Source: Pseudomonas chlororaphis
GTDB taxonomy: Bacteria > Pseudomonadota > Gammaproteobacteria > Pseudomonadales > Pseudomonadaceae
NCBI RefSeq assembly: GCF_000783395.1
Contig: NZ_JSFK01000030.1
Coordinates: forward strand, 1 to 46,792
Reading direction: 5' to 3'
Length of the DNA: 46,792 nucleotides
The notes under the pieces were generated by a model. The model saw only the letters and a program-made list of their open reading frames with translations. It did no database searches and was not told the DNA's origin. Position 1 is the stretch's first letter, and each line of letters starts with the position of its first letter. Positions 35,158 through 43,571 of this stretch are shown here, piece by piece. The position numbers were made by a program, and so were the translations under genes.

Positions 35158-35310
35158 GACACAACCTTGATAGCGAAGAATTGGCGCGCATGTTAACCGA
35201 GGACAGCGACTTTTCCAGTCACGTTGCAGGCATTTTCCTCGGTTTTATTGGTCTTCTTCCTACAAGTGTCGGTAATTGTTGCGGGGGCTGGCCGCGACCG
35301 GGGCGCCCCG

Positions 35311-35316
35311 TATAAT
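35311..35316 (+). promoter_or_regulatory. -10 element for gpsA
   Basis: A perfect TATAAT lies 37 bp before the gpsA ATG. No good -35 is visible at 16-18 bp spacing; the upstream sequence is GC-rich. The divergent TonB receptor gene starts about 150 bp away. Confidence 0.55.
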
Positions 35317-35353
35317 GCCGCCATCGCCACTGGTATGGATTAACGGATTGCAT

Positions 35354-36379
35354 ATGACTGAACAGCGCCCGATTGCGGTCCTGGGAGGCGGAAGTTTTGG
35401 TACCGCCGTGGCCAATCTTTTGGCCGAGAACGGCCATCAAGTCCGGCAGTGGATGCGTGACCCCGAGCAGGCCGAGGCCATCCGGGTCAATCGCGAAAAC
35501 CCGCGTTACCTCAAAGGCATCAAGATTCTGCCCGGCGTGACTGCCGTCACCGACCTGCAGGAAACCCTCGACGCCTGCGATTTGTGCTTTGTCGCGCTGC
35601 CGTCGAGCGCGTTGCGCACGGTACTCGCCGCCCACGCCGAGCGGTTGAGCGGCAAGATGCTGGTCAGCCTGACCAAAGGCATCGAAGCGCAGACTTTCAA
35701 ACTGATGAGCCAGATTCTCGAAGAGATCGCCCCGCAGGCGCGGATCGGCGTGTTGTCCGGGCCGAACCTGGCGCGGGAAATCGCCGAGCACGCGCTGACC
35801 GCCACCGTGGTCGCCAGTGAAGACGAAGAACTGTGCAAAGCCGTGCAAGCCGCGCTGCACGGTCGTACGTTCCGCGTTTACGCCAGCGCTGACCGTTTCG
35901 GTGTCGAGTTGGGCGGGGCGTTGAAAAACGTCTACGCGATCATCGCCGGCATGGCGGTGGCGCTGGAAATGGGCGAGAACACCAAGAGCATGCTGATCAC
36001 TCGCGCTCTCGCCGAGATGACCCGCTTTGCGGTGAATCAGGGCGCGAACCCGATGACCTTCCTTGGTCTGGCTGGCGTCGGCGATCTGATCGTCACCTGC
36101 TCTTCGCCGAAGAGCCGCAACTATCAAGTCGGTTTCGCTCTCGGCCAGGGTTTGAGTCTCGAAGAAGCGGTGTCGCGCCTCGGTGAAGTCGCTGAAGGGG
36201 TCAACACCCTCAAGGTCCTCAAAGCCAAATCCCAAGAAGTCGGCGTCTATATGCCGCTGGTCGCCGGGCTGCACGCGATCCTGTTCGAAGGCCGCACGCT
36301 GGAGCAGGTCATCGGTCTACTGATGCGGGCCGAGCCGAAAACCGACGTCGATTTCATTTCCACCAGCGGTTTCAACTGA
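35354..36379 (+). CDS. gpsA: Glycerol-3-phosphate dehydrogenase [NAD(P)+]
   Basis: A 341-residue GpsA. The Rossmann motif VLGGGSFGTAVA (9-20) binds NAD(P)H; GPNLAREIA and ELGGALKNVYAI, with the catalytic lysine, are family signatures, and GLAGVGDLIVTCSSPKSRNY lies in the C-terminal substrate domain. It makes sn-glycerol-3-phosphate from dihydroxyacetone phosphate for phospholipid synthesis. The ATG at 35354 is chosen over an upstream start at 35276 because the protein then begins MTEQRPIAVLG right before the first strand and the TATAAT lies in front. It leads gpsA-DUF4389-sixA. Confidence 0.96.
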   Translation: MTEQRPIAVLGGGSFGTAVANLLAENGHQVRQWMRDPEQAEAIRVNRENPRYLKGIKILPGVTAVTDLQETLDACDLCFVALPSSALRTVLAAHAERLSGKMLVSLTKGIEAQTFKLMSQILEEIAPQARIGVLSGPNLAREIAEHALTATVVASEDEELCKAVQAALHGRTFRVYASADRFGVELGGALKNVYAIIAGMAVALEMGENTKSMLITRALAEMTRFAVNQGANPMTFLGLAGVGDLIVTCSSPKSRNYQVGFALGQGLSLEEAVSRLGEVAEGVNTLKVLKAKSQEVGVYMPLVAGLHAILFEGRTLEQVIGLLMRAEPKTDVDFISTSGFN

Positions 36380-36409
36380 TTCAGCTTTTATACGGACAGG
36401 AAGCAAGCC

Positions 36410-36757
36410 ATGAACGATCCGAAAACCGAAGCCAAGTACGAATCCATCCTCCTGCGCGTGTTGTGGATGATCGTCTACGTGCTGGTCTGGCAAGTGGCGC
36501 AGTTCATCCTCGGCGCGGTGGTGCTGGTGCAACTGATCTATCGTTTGATCTATGGCGCCCCGAGCGCCAGCCTGATGAACTTCGGCGACAGCCTGAGCCA
36601 GTTTCTGGCGCAGATCGGCCGCTTCGGCAGCTTCCACAGCGACCAGAAACCATGGCCGTTCGCCGACTGGCCAACGCCGCGTACTCCGGAAGGTGAGGCG
36701 CCACACGCCGTCGCGCCGGCGCCGCATCCGGTCCGAGATGAGGAACCCAAGCTATGA
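36410..36757 (+). CDS. DUF4389 family membrane protein
   Basis: A 115-residue protein with one long hydrophobic stretch (about 14-48, LLRVLWMIVYVLVWQVAQFILGAV, probably two helices in close succession), then an amphipathic region (GDSLSQFLAQIGRFGSF) and a Pro-rich tail. This is the DUF4389 pattern. AGGAAG precedes the ATG. Its stop overlaps the sixA start as ATGA. Function is unknown. Confidence 0.85.
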   Translation: MNDPKTEAKYESILLRVLWMIVYVLVWQVAQFILGAVVLVQLIYRLIYGAPSASLMNFGDSLSQFLAQIGRFGSFHSDQKPWPFADWPTPRTPEGEAPHAVAPAPHPVRDEEPKL

Positions 36758-37209
36758 AACTCTGGGTATTGCGTCACGGCGAGGCCGTGCCACACGGCTC
36801 CCGCTCCAACGATTCGGAGCGGGAACTGACGGAGCACGGTCGACAAGAAGTGCTGAGCAGCGCTACAAATTTGATCGGGCAACCGCTGACTGCCATTTAC
36901 GCCAGCCCGTACCTGCGGGCACAGCAAACGGCGCAGCTGGTGCGCGAAGCATTGGGTTTCGAACCGGAAATCCGCACGGTCGACTGGCTCACCCCAGACA
37001 CCGAACCGGACAAGGTCGCCGAGCAGATGGTGGCGGTGAGCGATGTGCTGCTGGTCAGTCACAACCCACTGGTGGGTAACCTGCTGAGCTACTTGCAGCA
37101 TGGCGCCGGGCATCCACCGGAGCGCGTCAGCACCGCCGGGCTTGCGGAACTCAGGGGTGATGAGCTGCTGGTCGGGTCTATGACGCTCGATAGCATCAAG
37201 CATCCCTGA
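36754..37209 (+). CDS. sixA: Phosphohistidine phosphatase SixA
   Basis: A 151-residue histidine phosphatase. RHG at 7-9 provides the catalytic His8; ASPYLRAQQTA and LLVSHNPLVGNLLSYL supply the other phosphate-binding residues (second His in SHNP). SixA removes phosphate from histidine of HPt domains or PTS proteins; in E. coli the target includes PtsN/NPr. The window also contains an HPt-bearing GacS, but no link is implied by position. It is coupled to the DUF4389 gene. Confidence 0.93.
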   Translation: MKLWVLRHGEAVPHGSRSNDSERELTEHGRQEVLSSATNLIGQPLTAIYASPYLRAQQTAQLVREALGFEPEIRTVDWLTPDTEPDKVAEQMVAVSDVLLVSHNPLVGNLLSYLQHGAGHPPERVSTAGLAELRGDELLVGSMTLDSIKHP

Positions 37210-37213
37210 AAAC

Positions 37214-37282
37214 AAAGATCGCAGCCTTCGGCAACTCCTACATAGGAGTGTGCAGTAGGAGCTGCCGAAGGCTGCGATCTTT
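37214..37282. repeat. Long inverted repeat of the GATCGCAGCCTTCGGCA family
   Basis: A 28-base left arm (37214-37241) and right arm (37255-37282) are complementary at 27 positions around a 13-base loop. Each arm contains GATCGCAGCCTTCGGCA and ends in CTCCTAC. I recall this as a frequent Pseudomonas dispersed repeat. It starts five bases after the sixA stop, and T-rich sequence follows, so it can act as a terminator. Confidence 0.9.
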
Positions 37283-37306
37283 TGATCTATTTTTTCTTAC
37301 AAAATA

Positions 37307-37330
37307 TCAACCAAGCACTTGCTTGGTTGA
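37307..37330. promoter_or_regulatory. Perfect 24-bp palindrome, likely operator for the acyl-CoA synthetase operon
   Basis: TCAACCAAGCA and TGCTTGGTTGA flank CT with no mismatch. Its size and symmetry fit a TetR-family operator, and it lies 40-63 bp before the ATG of the acyl-CoA synthetase gene. No regulator gene is adjacent in this window. The palindrome does not match the PsrA consensus I remember (GAAAC-N4-GTTTC). Confidence 0.7.
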
Positions 37331-37369
37331 CTACGCTTGCTCCAGACCCAAAAAACAGGAGCGAGTCGC

Positions 37370-39025
37370 ATGTCTGCCGCATTTCGTTTGCCGCTGGACG
37401 TGTTTTACGAACGTGAAGCGCGGCACCCGCGCCAGCGCTTTCTCGTGCAGCCCATCGGCGGCGGCCAGGTCGAGACGCTGAGCTGGGCAGACGTCGGCCA
37501 TCAGGCTCGCTGCGCCGCGCATTGGCTGCGTGCCCGCGAGTTGCCGCAAGGCAGCCACATCGCCCTGATCTCGAAAAACTGCGCGCACTGGATCATCGCC
37601 GACCTGGCGATCTGGATGGCCGGGCACGTCTCTGTTCCGCTGTATCCCAACCTGACCGCCGACTCCGTCGCGCAAGTGCTTAATCACTCGGAAAGCGTCC
37701 TGGCCTTTATCGGCAAGCTCGACGACTGGCCGGGCATGGCCAAAGGCGTGCCGGCGGAGCTGCCGACCATCAGCCTGCCACTGCACCCGCCCGGGGATTT
37801 CGATTTCACTTGGGCCGACCTGCAGCGCAGTTCACCGATTCAGGACGATCCGCGCCCGGCGGCCGAACAACTGGCAACGATCATCTACACCTCCGGCACC
37901 ACCGGCCTGCCCAAAGGCGTGATGCACAGTTTTGCCAATCTCGGTTTTGCCACGACCCGTGGCACGCAGCTGTTCGGCCTTAACGAGAACGATCGATTGC
38001 TGTCGTACTTGCCGCTGTGCCACGTTGCCGAGCGCATGTTCGTTGAACTGGCGTCGATCTACACCGGGCAAACGGTGTTCTTTGCCGAGAGCCTCGACAC
38101 GTTCATCAACGATCTGAAACGTGCACGGCCAACCGCGATGTTCGGCGTGCCGCGCATCTGGACCAAATTCCAGATGGGCGTGTACAGCAAGATCCCGGCG
38201 AAGCGTCTGGATTTTCTCCTCGGCCTGCCTTTTATTGGCAAACGGGTCGGGCACAAAGTGCTGGCGGGGCTGGGGCTGGATGCTTTGCGCGTGGCGTTGT
38301 CCGGCGCCGCGCCGGTGCCGCAGACCTTGCTCGCCTGGTATCAGAAACTCGGCCTCGATGTATTGGAGGTCTACGGCATGACCGAGGGCTGCGGCTACTC
38401 GCACATCTGCCTGGCAGGGCAATACAAACAGGGCTGGATCGGCAAGCCGTGCCCGGATGTCGAGGTGCGTATCGATGAGTCGGGCGAAGTGCAGGTGCGC
38501 AGTCAGGCGAACATGCTCGGCTATTTCAAGGAACCGCAGAAAACTGCCGAGACCCTGACCAGGGACGGCTTTCTGCGCACCGGCGACAAGGGCGAGCAGG
38601 ATGCTGAAGGGCGCCTGCGCCTGACCGGTCGACTCAAGGAAATCTTCAAGACCAGCAAGGGCAAATACGTCGCCCCGGCGCCGATCGAAAATCGTCTGGC
38701 CGTGCATTCACGCATCGAACAGGTTTGCGTGGTCGGTGACGGCTTGAGCGCACCGCTGGGGTTGTGCGTGCTGTCGAGCGTCAATCAGGAGGAGGGCCGG
38801 GCGAGTCTGCATTCGAGCCTGGAACAACTCCTGGAGGAGGTCAACGCCGTGCTCGACAAGCATGAACGCCTGCGTCGACTGGTTGTGGTCAAGGACAGTT
38901 GGGCGGTGGAAAACGGCTTTCTCACACCGACGCTGAAGATCAAGCGCAATGTCATCGAAGACACCTACGGCGCGCGTTTCGAAGAATGGAGCGAGCGCAG
39001 CGAGTCGGTGCTGTGGCAGGATTGA
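37370..39025 (+). CDS. AMP-binding long-chain acyl-CoA synthetase
   Basis: A 551-residue ANL-superfamily enzyme. The ATP loop IIYTSGTTGLPKGVM lies at about 175-189, VYGMTEGCGYSH supplies the adenine motif, and FLRTGDKGEQD with GRLKEIFKTSKGKYVAP the hinge and C-terminal lysine motif. The KTSKGKYVAP ending is typical of long-chain fatty acyl-CoA synthetases. AGGAG lies eight bases before the ATG at 37370. It is followed by a thioesterase gene, so the pair makes and hydrolyses acyl-CoAs. The order matches PA1617-PA1618 as I recall it. The preferred acid is unknown. Confidence 0.9.
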   Translation: MSAAFRLPLDVFYEREARHPRQRFLVQPIGGGQVETLSWADVGHQARCAAHWLRARELPQGSHIALISKNCAHWIIADLAIWMAGHVSVPLYPNLTADSVAQVLNHSESVLAFIGKLDDWPGMAKGVPAELPTISLPLHPPGDFDFTWADLQRSSPIQDDPRPAAEQLATIIYTSGTTGLPKGVMHSFANLGFATTRGTQLFGLNENDRLLSYLPLCHVAERMFVELASIYTGQTVFFAESLDTFINDLKRARPTAMFGVPRIWTKFQMGVYSKIPAKRLDFLLGLPFIGKRVGHKVLAGLGLDALRVALSGAAPVPQTLLAWYQKLGLDVLEVYGMTEGCGYSHICLAGQYKQGWIGKPCPDVEVRIDESGEVQVRSQANMLGYFKEPQKTAETLTRDGFLRTGDKGEQDAEGRLRLTGRLKEIFKTSKGKYVAPAPIENRLAVHSRIEQVCVVGDGLSAPLGLCVLSSVNQEEGRASLHSSLEQLLEEVNAVLDKHERLRRLVVVKDSWAVENGFLTPTLKIKRNVIEDTYGARFEEWSERSESVLWQD

Positions 39026-39056
39026 GCGACCACTACAACAACAAAGGAAGTCTGCG

Positions 39057-39500
39057 ATGAGCTTGTGGCGTACCACTCCCGACATCGAGCAGTTGAACGC
39101 AATCCAGAAGAACACCATCGGCGAAGTGCTGGACATCCGCTTCGAAGCGTTCGACGAAGAGTCGTTGACCGCGAGCATGGTCATCGACCATCGCACCCAT
39201 CAGCCCTACGGTTTGCTGCATGGCGGCGCCTCGGTGGTGCTGGCGGAAAGCGTCGGTTCGATGGCCAGTTATCTGTGTATCGATGCCAGCAAGTTTTATT
39301 GCGTGGGACTGGAGATCAACGCCAACCATCTGCGCGGCTTGCGCAGTGGGCGGGTGACGGCGGTGGCCAAGCCGATTCACATCGGTCGCACCACCCATGT
39401 CTGGGATATCCGTTTGACCAGCGATGAGGGCAAGGCCAGTTGTGTGTCGCGGCTGACCATGGCGGTGGTGCCGTTGGGTGAGCAGCCGCCGGTGCGTTGA
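39057..39500 (+). CDS. Hotdog-fold acyl-CoA thioesterase (YdiI/EntH type)
   Basis: A 147-residue PaaI-type thioesterase. QPYGLLHGGASVVLAESVGSMA contains HGG (from His55) and the catalytic acid Glu64, matching the YdiI/EntH/MenI branch. HIGRTTHVWDIRL is the second conserved block. AAAGGAAG precedes the ATG at 39057. It follows the acyl-CoA synthetase gene by 31 bp and should be in the same operon. YdiI enzymes accept 1,4-dihydroxynaphthoyl-CoA or acyl-CoAs; Pseudomonas makes no menaquinone, so a general acyl-CoA role is more likely. Confidence 0.9.
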   Translation: MSLWRTTPDIEQLNAIQKNTIGEVLDIRFEAFDEESLTASMVIDHRTHQPYGLLHGGASVVLAESVGSMASYLCIDASKFYCVGLEINANHLRGLRSGRVTAVAKPIHIGRTTHVWDIRLTSDEGKASCVSRLTMAVVPLGEQPPVR

Positions 39501-39533
39501 TGGCGATGACTGCTGTCAACCGCGCTAACGCGC

Positions 39534-42500
39534 TCAGAAGTTCAGTTGTGATCGGGAGTACTTTCGTTGTCCGGGCCCCGTTTCACTGACGAAATGAAAG
39601 ACTTCAGTGGCGGCGGGGTCAAAATCTGCATTGCTCGAAATCGGCGGACTTTCTCGACTGATGCCGGCGCCGACCTGATTCTTCTCAAGGTCCCAGGAGG
39701 TTCGGTCAAGTTCTGCGCTTAAACCGGGCGTCGCAATTGTGACAAACGTCGAGCGTACATCGCCGACGGCACTTACGACTGCCCGGCTCACCGCTGTTCG
39801 AGTATGTACGTCCAGAGTGTCGTAACCGGGGATCTGTGCGACGGCCAGATTGGCGATTTGTCCTAGAGACAAGAAGAAGTGGCGGCTGCTGTAGCCGACC
39901 ACGGCGTTTTCCGGATTAAAGGTCGGTTCGCTGTTGGTCGAAGGCTTGAGCGGTGTTCCGCGCATCCCTCTCACGGCGGAGGCTCCGGCAGCGCTGGTGG
40001 CTGTCACGGCCGAGACGGCCAGAATGGACTGCAGGGCGTTTCCGGATACATCTGTACCAAACAGCACTGAACCTCCGAAACCGGTGGCGCCTGCTGCCAA
40101 CCCTGCTGCCCCGACACTGGCCGCTCCCGTGGCCAGGTCGACACGGCCGATGGAGGGATTGCTTGGTCCGACATTGGCGAGGTACTGGGCCGACATCTCC
40201 CGAAAGACCGTACCGAAGGCGTTGCCGATCTGATTGGCAGCCGCTGTATTACCTCTTGGGTCGAGTATTCCGAGCAAGGAAGGCGCGGCGCCCAACGCCG
40301 CACCCAATGCGGCGCCACCGATTTTTGCCGCCAGAGGCCCCCAGCTTCCCGGGTCATTGACGGAGATAGAACTTTGCGCCCAATTGGTACCTGCATAGCC
40401 ACTGATGCCACCCGAAATGGCCCCGGCGACCACACCTCCAATCGTCACGGCGGTGTTCGCCGCGGGTAGAAAGCCCACGAAAGCCGCCTGCACGGCGGCG
40501 CCAATGGCTGCGCTCACAAACTCCCGACCGGCTGTCGCGCCCGCAGCCCTGGCAGTATCGAATCCCGCCAGCCCATGTCTGTCGACAAACCTGACCGGAT
40601 TGCCGCGCACCATCAAAAACAGGTTGAGGCCATCGGCGATCCCCGCCGGATCGGGACTGATCCAGCGCATCAACCAAGGTGCGTAAAAGCGTTGGCCATA
40701 GTAATAAAGACCCGTGGCATCACGCTCCTGACCTGCGTAGCGCCGGGTCTTGTAGCTGGCCCGTGTCTGATGGGGTCCCGCCCACCAGCAGGTGCCCCCA
40801 TAGGGAAAGTAGTTTTCCTCGCTGATGGCGTTGCCCTGATGATCCAGCACCAGCATGCTCGAACCCAGATGATTACTGAAGCCGAAGTGATATTGATCGG
40901 CAGCCGCGCTTTTGTGAGGCCAATGCAGAACGTCAACTGTACATCGACCTGCCTGAACGGAAATGACGTGCAGGGTTTCGTCGGGACTTTCGCGTGTTTC
41001 CAACGCTTGCAAGTAGCGAGTCTCATGCGATTTCGCGATGCCCTGCGCATGTACGAGGCGGACTTTGCGCTTGCGCTGGCCTACGCCGTCGTACACGTAG
41101 CGTTCGCAGTCATTTGCAGCACTTGTGCGTAGGACTTGATCAACCTGACTCAATTGCCTGCCGGCATTCCACTGCAGAATCTGGCCGGACTGCAGCGTTT
41201 TTCGGTTGCCATTGGCATCGAATCCAGCGGCTATTTCCTCCTCGCCGGGCAGGGTGCCATCAATCGTTTGTTCCAGTCCCCGATTGCTGTATCTGGAGAT
41301 CGCCGTGCGTTGCGTCCAGCTCTGGCTGACCGCACTGTGAACGAGCGTAGTGAGGTTGCCCGCAGCGTCATAGGTGTATGTCTGATGGTAGTTTTCCAAT
41401 TGTGCGGAGTCTGGAGGGGAGGTGAAAACGGGATCCTGGGGCCCATTTGAGGTGTAGCTTCGTTGCCAGCCACTGGCCGAAACCAATTGGTACAGGCTGT
41501 CGTAGGCAAACTGACAGAGCGGTTCGATCTTCTGGTTGCGAAAAAAGCGCGTGGGGCGCGTCCTGTCCAGGATGCTGAGGATATTGCCCACCGGGTCATA
41601 GTGATATATCAGATGTTGCAGAGCGGACCTGCCGACCTTCTCGGCACTGACTTCTTCAAGTCGACCATTCTGCGGGTCGTAGAGGTTTTGACTGATCACA
41701 CCATTGGCGGCCACTTGGCGCACAACTTGATCGGCAGGGTTGTACTGGATATCCAGCAGTAACACGCCGTATTGCAAATCTCCCGCGAGCTTCAGGCTGA
41801 TCTGCTTCAGTTGTCCGGCAATATTGAGTTGCAGCAGCTTGTGGTTGCCCATGGCGTCGTGCTGGCCAACTGTTTCGCCCAATGCGTTGTAAGCAATAAG
41901 CGTTGTCGCACCGCTACCGGCTTCATGTAGCAGGTTTCTTTGAGCCTCGGTTTCAGGCCAGTCAGGTTCGTCTAGTTGATCAAGAAAATGTCGCAGACAA
42001 ACCAGTTGATCTCCTCGCAAGCTGTAGTCCGGAAAAATTTCGCTACCGGCGCCGTCGTCATGGCGGACCATTCGCCCGCACTGGTTACGCATTGCGGTGG
42101 ACGGTGTACTGTCTCCGTAACTGAAGAATGCGCTGTTTCGGGCGGCTCCCCCCAAGGTCTGCTCGACGACACTGACCGGGCGCAGCATCAAGTCGTATCG
42201 GGTCTGCGTTTCGGTCAGCAGACCGTCCCATGCCAACACGCGCTGCCCGGCTGCGCCCGGTAAGCTCAGTCGGGATGTCCCATCAACGCTGTCACTGTCA
42301 AGGGGTACTCCTGTCAGGCTGTAGAGCAATTTCAGGTTGGATGGGGTATTCGGTTCACACGCTTGCAGCGTATGCAAACGGGGATCGCATACGTCAATCA
42401 GGTGGCCGCCAGCGTCGTAGCGCTGGCGGGAGACGCGCGGTTCGGGTGTTGCATCTTGAATTTGGCGAAAGTAAGACACCGTGGCAATGTTCAGCCCTCG

Positions 42501-42551
42501 CGAATCCGTCACGGAAACTGTCGGTGTATGAGTGTGCATGAACGTAGCCAT
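39534..42551 (-). CDS. Orphan TccC/Rhs-family protein with an unrecognised C-terminal domain
   Basis: A 1005-residue Rhs/YD-repeat protein resembling the TccC subunit of insecticidal toxin complexes. Residues 1-600 contain degenerate YD repeats (YDAAGNLTTLV, FDANGNRKTL, YDPVGNILSI). The Rhs core at about 604-661 is well kept (RRYAGQERDATGLYYYGQRF, WISPDPAGIADGLNLFLMV, NPVRFVDRHGL). PVRFVDRHGL fits the P-x4-D-x2-GL self-cleavage motif, predicting a cut after Leu661. The 344-residue tail has Gly/Ala-rich hydrophobic stretches (AAIGAAVQAAFVGFLPAA, IGGAALGAALGAAPSLLGIL) and then a soluble end I cannot assign. No TcdA, TcdB, VgrG or immunity gene is adjacent. GAGG lies seven bases before the ATG. 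Confidence 0.88.
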   Translation of the reverse strand: MATFMHTHTPTVSVTDSRGLNIATVSYFRQIQDATPEPRVSRQRYDAGGHLIDVCDPRLHTLQACEPNTPSNLKLLYSLTGVPLDSDSVDGTSRLSLPGAAGQRVLAWDGLLTETQTRYDLMLRPVSVVEQTLGGAARNSAFFSYGDSTPSTAMRNQCGRMVRHDDGAGSEIFPDYSLRGDQLVCLRHFLDQLDEPDWPETEAQRNLLHEAGSGATTLIAYNALGETVGQHDAMGNHKLLQLNIAGQLKQISLKLAGDLQYGVLLLDIQYNPADQVVRQVAANGVISQNLYDPQNGRLEEVSAEKVGRSALQHLIYHYDPVGNILSILDRTRPTRFFRNQKIEPLCQFAYDSLYQLVSASGWQRSYTSNGPQDPVFTSPPDSAQLENYHQTYTYDAAGNLTTLVHSAVSQSWTQRTAISRYSNRGLEQTIDGTLPGEEEIAAGFDANGNRKTLQSGQILQWNAGRQLSQVDQVLRTSAANDCERYVYDGVGQRKRKVRLVHAQGIAKSHETRYLQALETRESPDETLHVISVQAGRCTVDVLHWPHKSAAADQYHFGFSNHLGSSMLVLDHQGNAISEENYFPYGGTCWWAGPHQTRASYKTRRYAGQERDATGLYYYGQRFYAPWLMRWISPDPAGIADGLNLFLMVRGNPVRFVDRHGLAGFDTARAAGATAGREFVSAAIGAAVQAAFVGFLPAANTAVTIGGVVAGAISGGISGYAGTNWAQSSISVNDPGSWGPLAAKIGGAALGAALGAAPSLLGILDPRGNTAAANQIGNAFGTVFREMSAQYLANVGPSNPSIGRVDLATGAASVGAAGLAAGATGFGGSVLFGTDVSGNALQSILAVSAVTATSAAGASAVRGMRGTPLKPSTNSEPTFNPENAVVGYSSRHFFLSLGQIANLAVAQIPGYDTLDVHTRTAVSRAVVSAVGDVRSTFVTIATPGLSAELDRTSWDLEKNQVGAGISRESPPISSNADFDPAATEVFHFVSETGPGQRKYSRSQLNF

Positions 42552-42705
42552 CCCTTAGCCTCTGAACCGGCTTCAGTTATTCGGCAATATAGGTGAACGG
42601 TCAACTGTCAGAAGTTACAGGTGCGCGAAGTTTGCGACGACTGGCGCATCTTCCCCTATGGATAAAACAACATCGCCACCATTCCTGGCAGTTACGGTCA
42701 TTGCT

Positions 42706-42722
42706 GTAAGACACGGTCTTAC
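42706..42722. promoter_or_regulatory. Inverted repeat between the Rhs gene and the hydrolase operon
   Basis: GTAAGAC and GTCTTAC flank ACG, a perfect 7-bp-arm palindrome 42 bp before the first hydrolase ATG. It may be an operator in the 212-bp divergent region. The binder is unknown. Confidence 0.4.
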
Positions 42723-42763
42723 GGACAATCAACACCATATTTCCCGCTCATTGGATTTACCGG

Positions 42764-43571
42764 CATGTCGCAACCGATCTTTTTCGCCCACGCCAACGGC
42801 TTCCCTTCGGGCACCTATGGCAAGTTGTTCGCGGCACTGGCGCCCGAGTATCGGGTTGCGCATCTGGAGCAGCATGCCCATGACCCGCGTTTTCCGGCGG
42901 ACGACAACTGGTACAACCTGGTTGATGAGCTGATCCACCATCTGCAGCAGCAGGATCAGCCGGTGTGGGGCGTTGGCCATTCGTTCGGTGGCGTGCTGCA
43001 TTTGCACGCGGCGCTGCGTTGCCCTGAGTTGTATCGCGGCGTGGTGATGCTTGATTCACCCGTGTTGACTCGCACTGATCAGTGGGTGATCCGTGCCGCC
43101 AAGCGTTTTGGCTTCATCGACAAACTGACCCCGGCGGGCCGCACCCTTGGCCGCCGTGAAGAATTCGCCGATCTCGACAGTGCGCGCAGCTATTTCGCTG
43201 GCAAGACACTGTTCCGTGGTTTCGACCCGGAATGCTTTGATGCCTACCTGCAACACGGTTTGCATCAGGTTGGCGACAAACTGCGCTTGCGTTTCGACCC
43301 GGCCACCGAGATCAGCATCTATCGCGGCGTGCCGCACACCAGTCCTGGTCGTACCCGGCAATTGCAAGTGCCGCTGGCAGTGGTGCGCGGGCACAAGAGC
43401 CGCGTGGTCATGCGCCATCACACCCGCTTCGTTTCGCGTCTGGCCCAGGGTGAGGCACTGAGCATGCCCGGTGGCCACATGTTTCCACTCGAACGACCGC
43501 AGGACACCGCTCGGTTGTTGAAGAATCTGTTCACTCGCTGGGAAAACCGTCAGGACAAGGATTGCGCATGA
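42764..43571 (+). CDS. Alpha/beta hydrolase (first of pair)
   Basis: A 268-residue alpha/beta hydrolase. The nucleophile elbow GVGHSFGGVLHL gives Ser73, the oxyanion loop is near FAHANGFPSGTY, and the late His sits in MPGGHMFPLERP. It has no signal peptide. The ATG at the start has only a weak ribosome site. It overlaps the next hydrolase gene as ATGA, so the two are made together; I recall the same pair as PA1621-PA1622 in P. aeruginosa. The substrate is unknown. Confidence 0.88.

Noticed and set aside
39501..39533. Immunity gene downstream of the Rhs protein
   Set aside because: Only 33 bp separate it from the opposing thioesterase gene, and no small ORF with a ribosome site is found on either strand.
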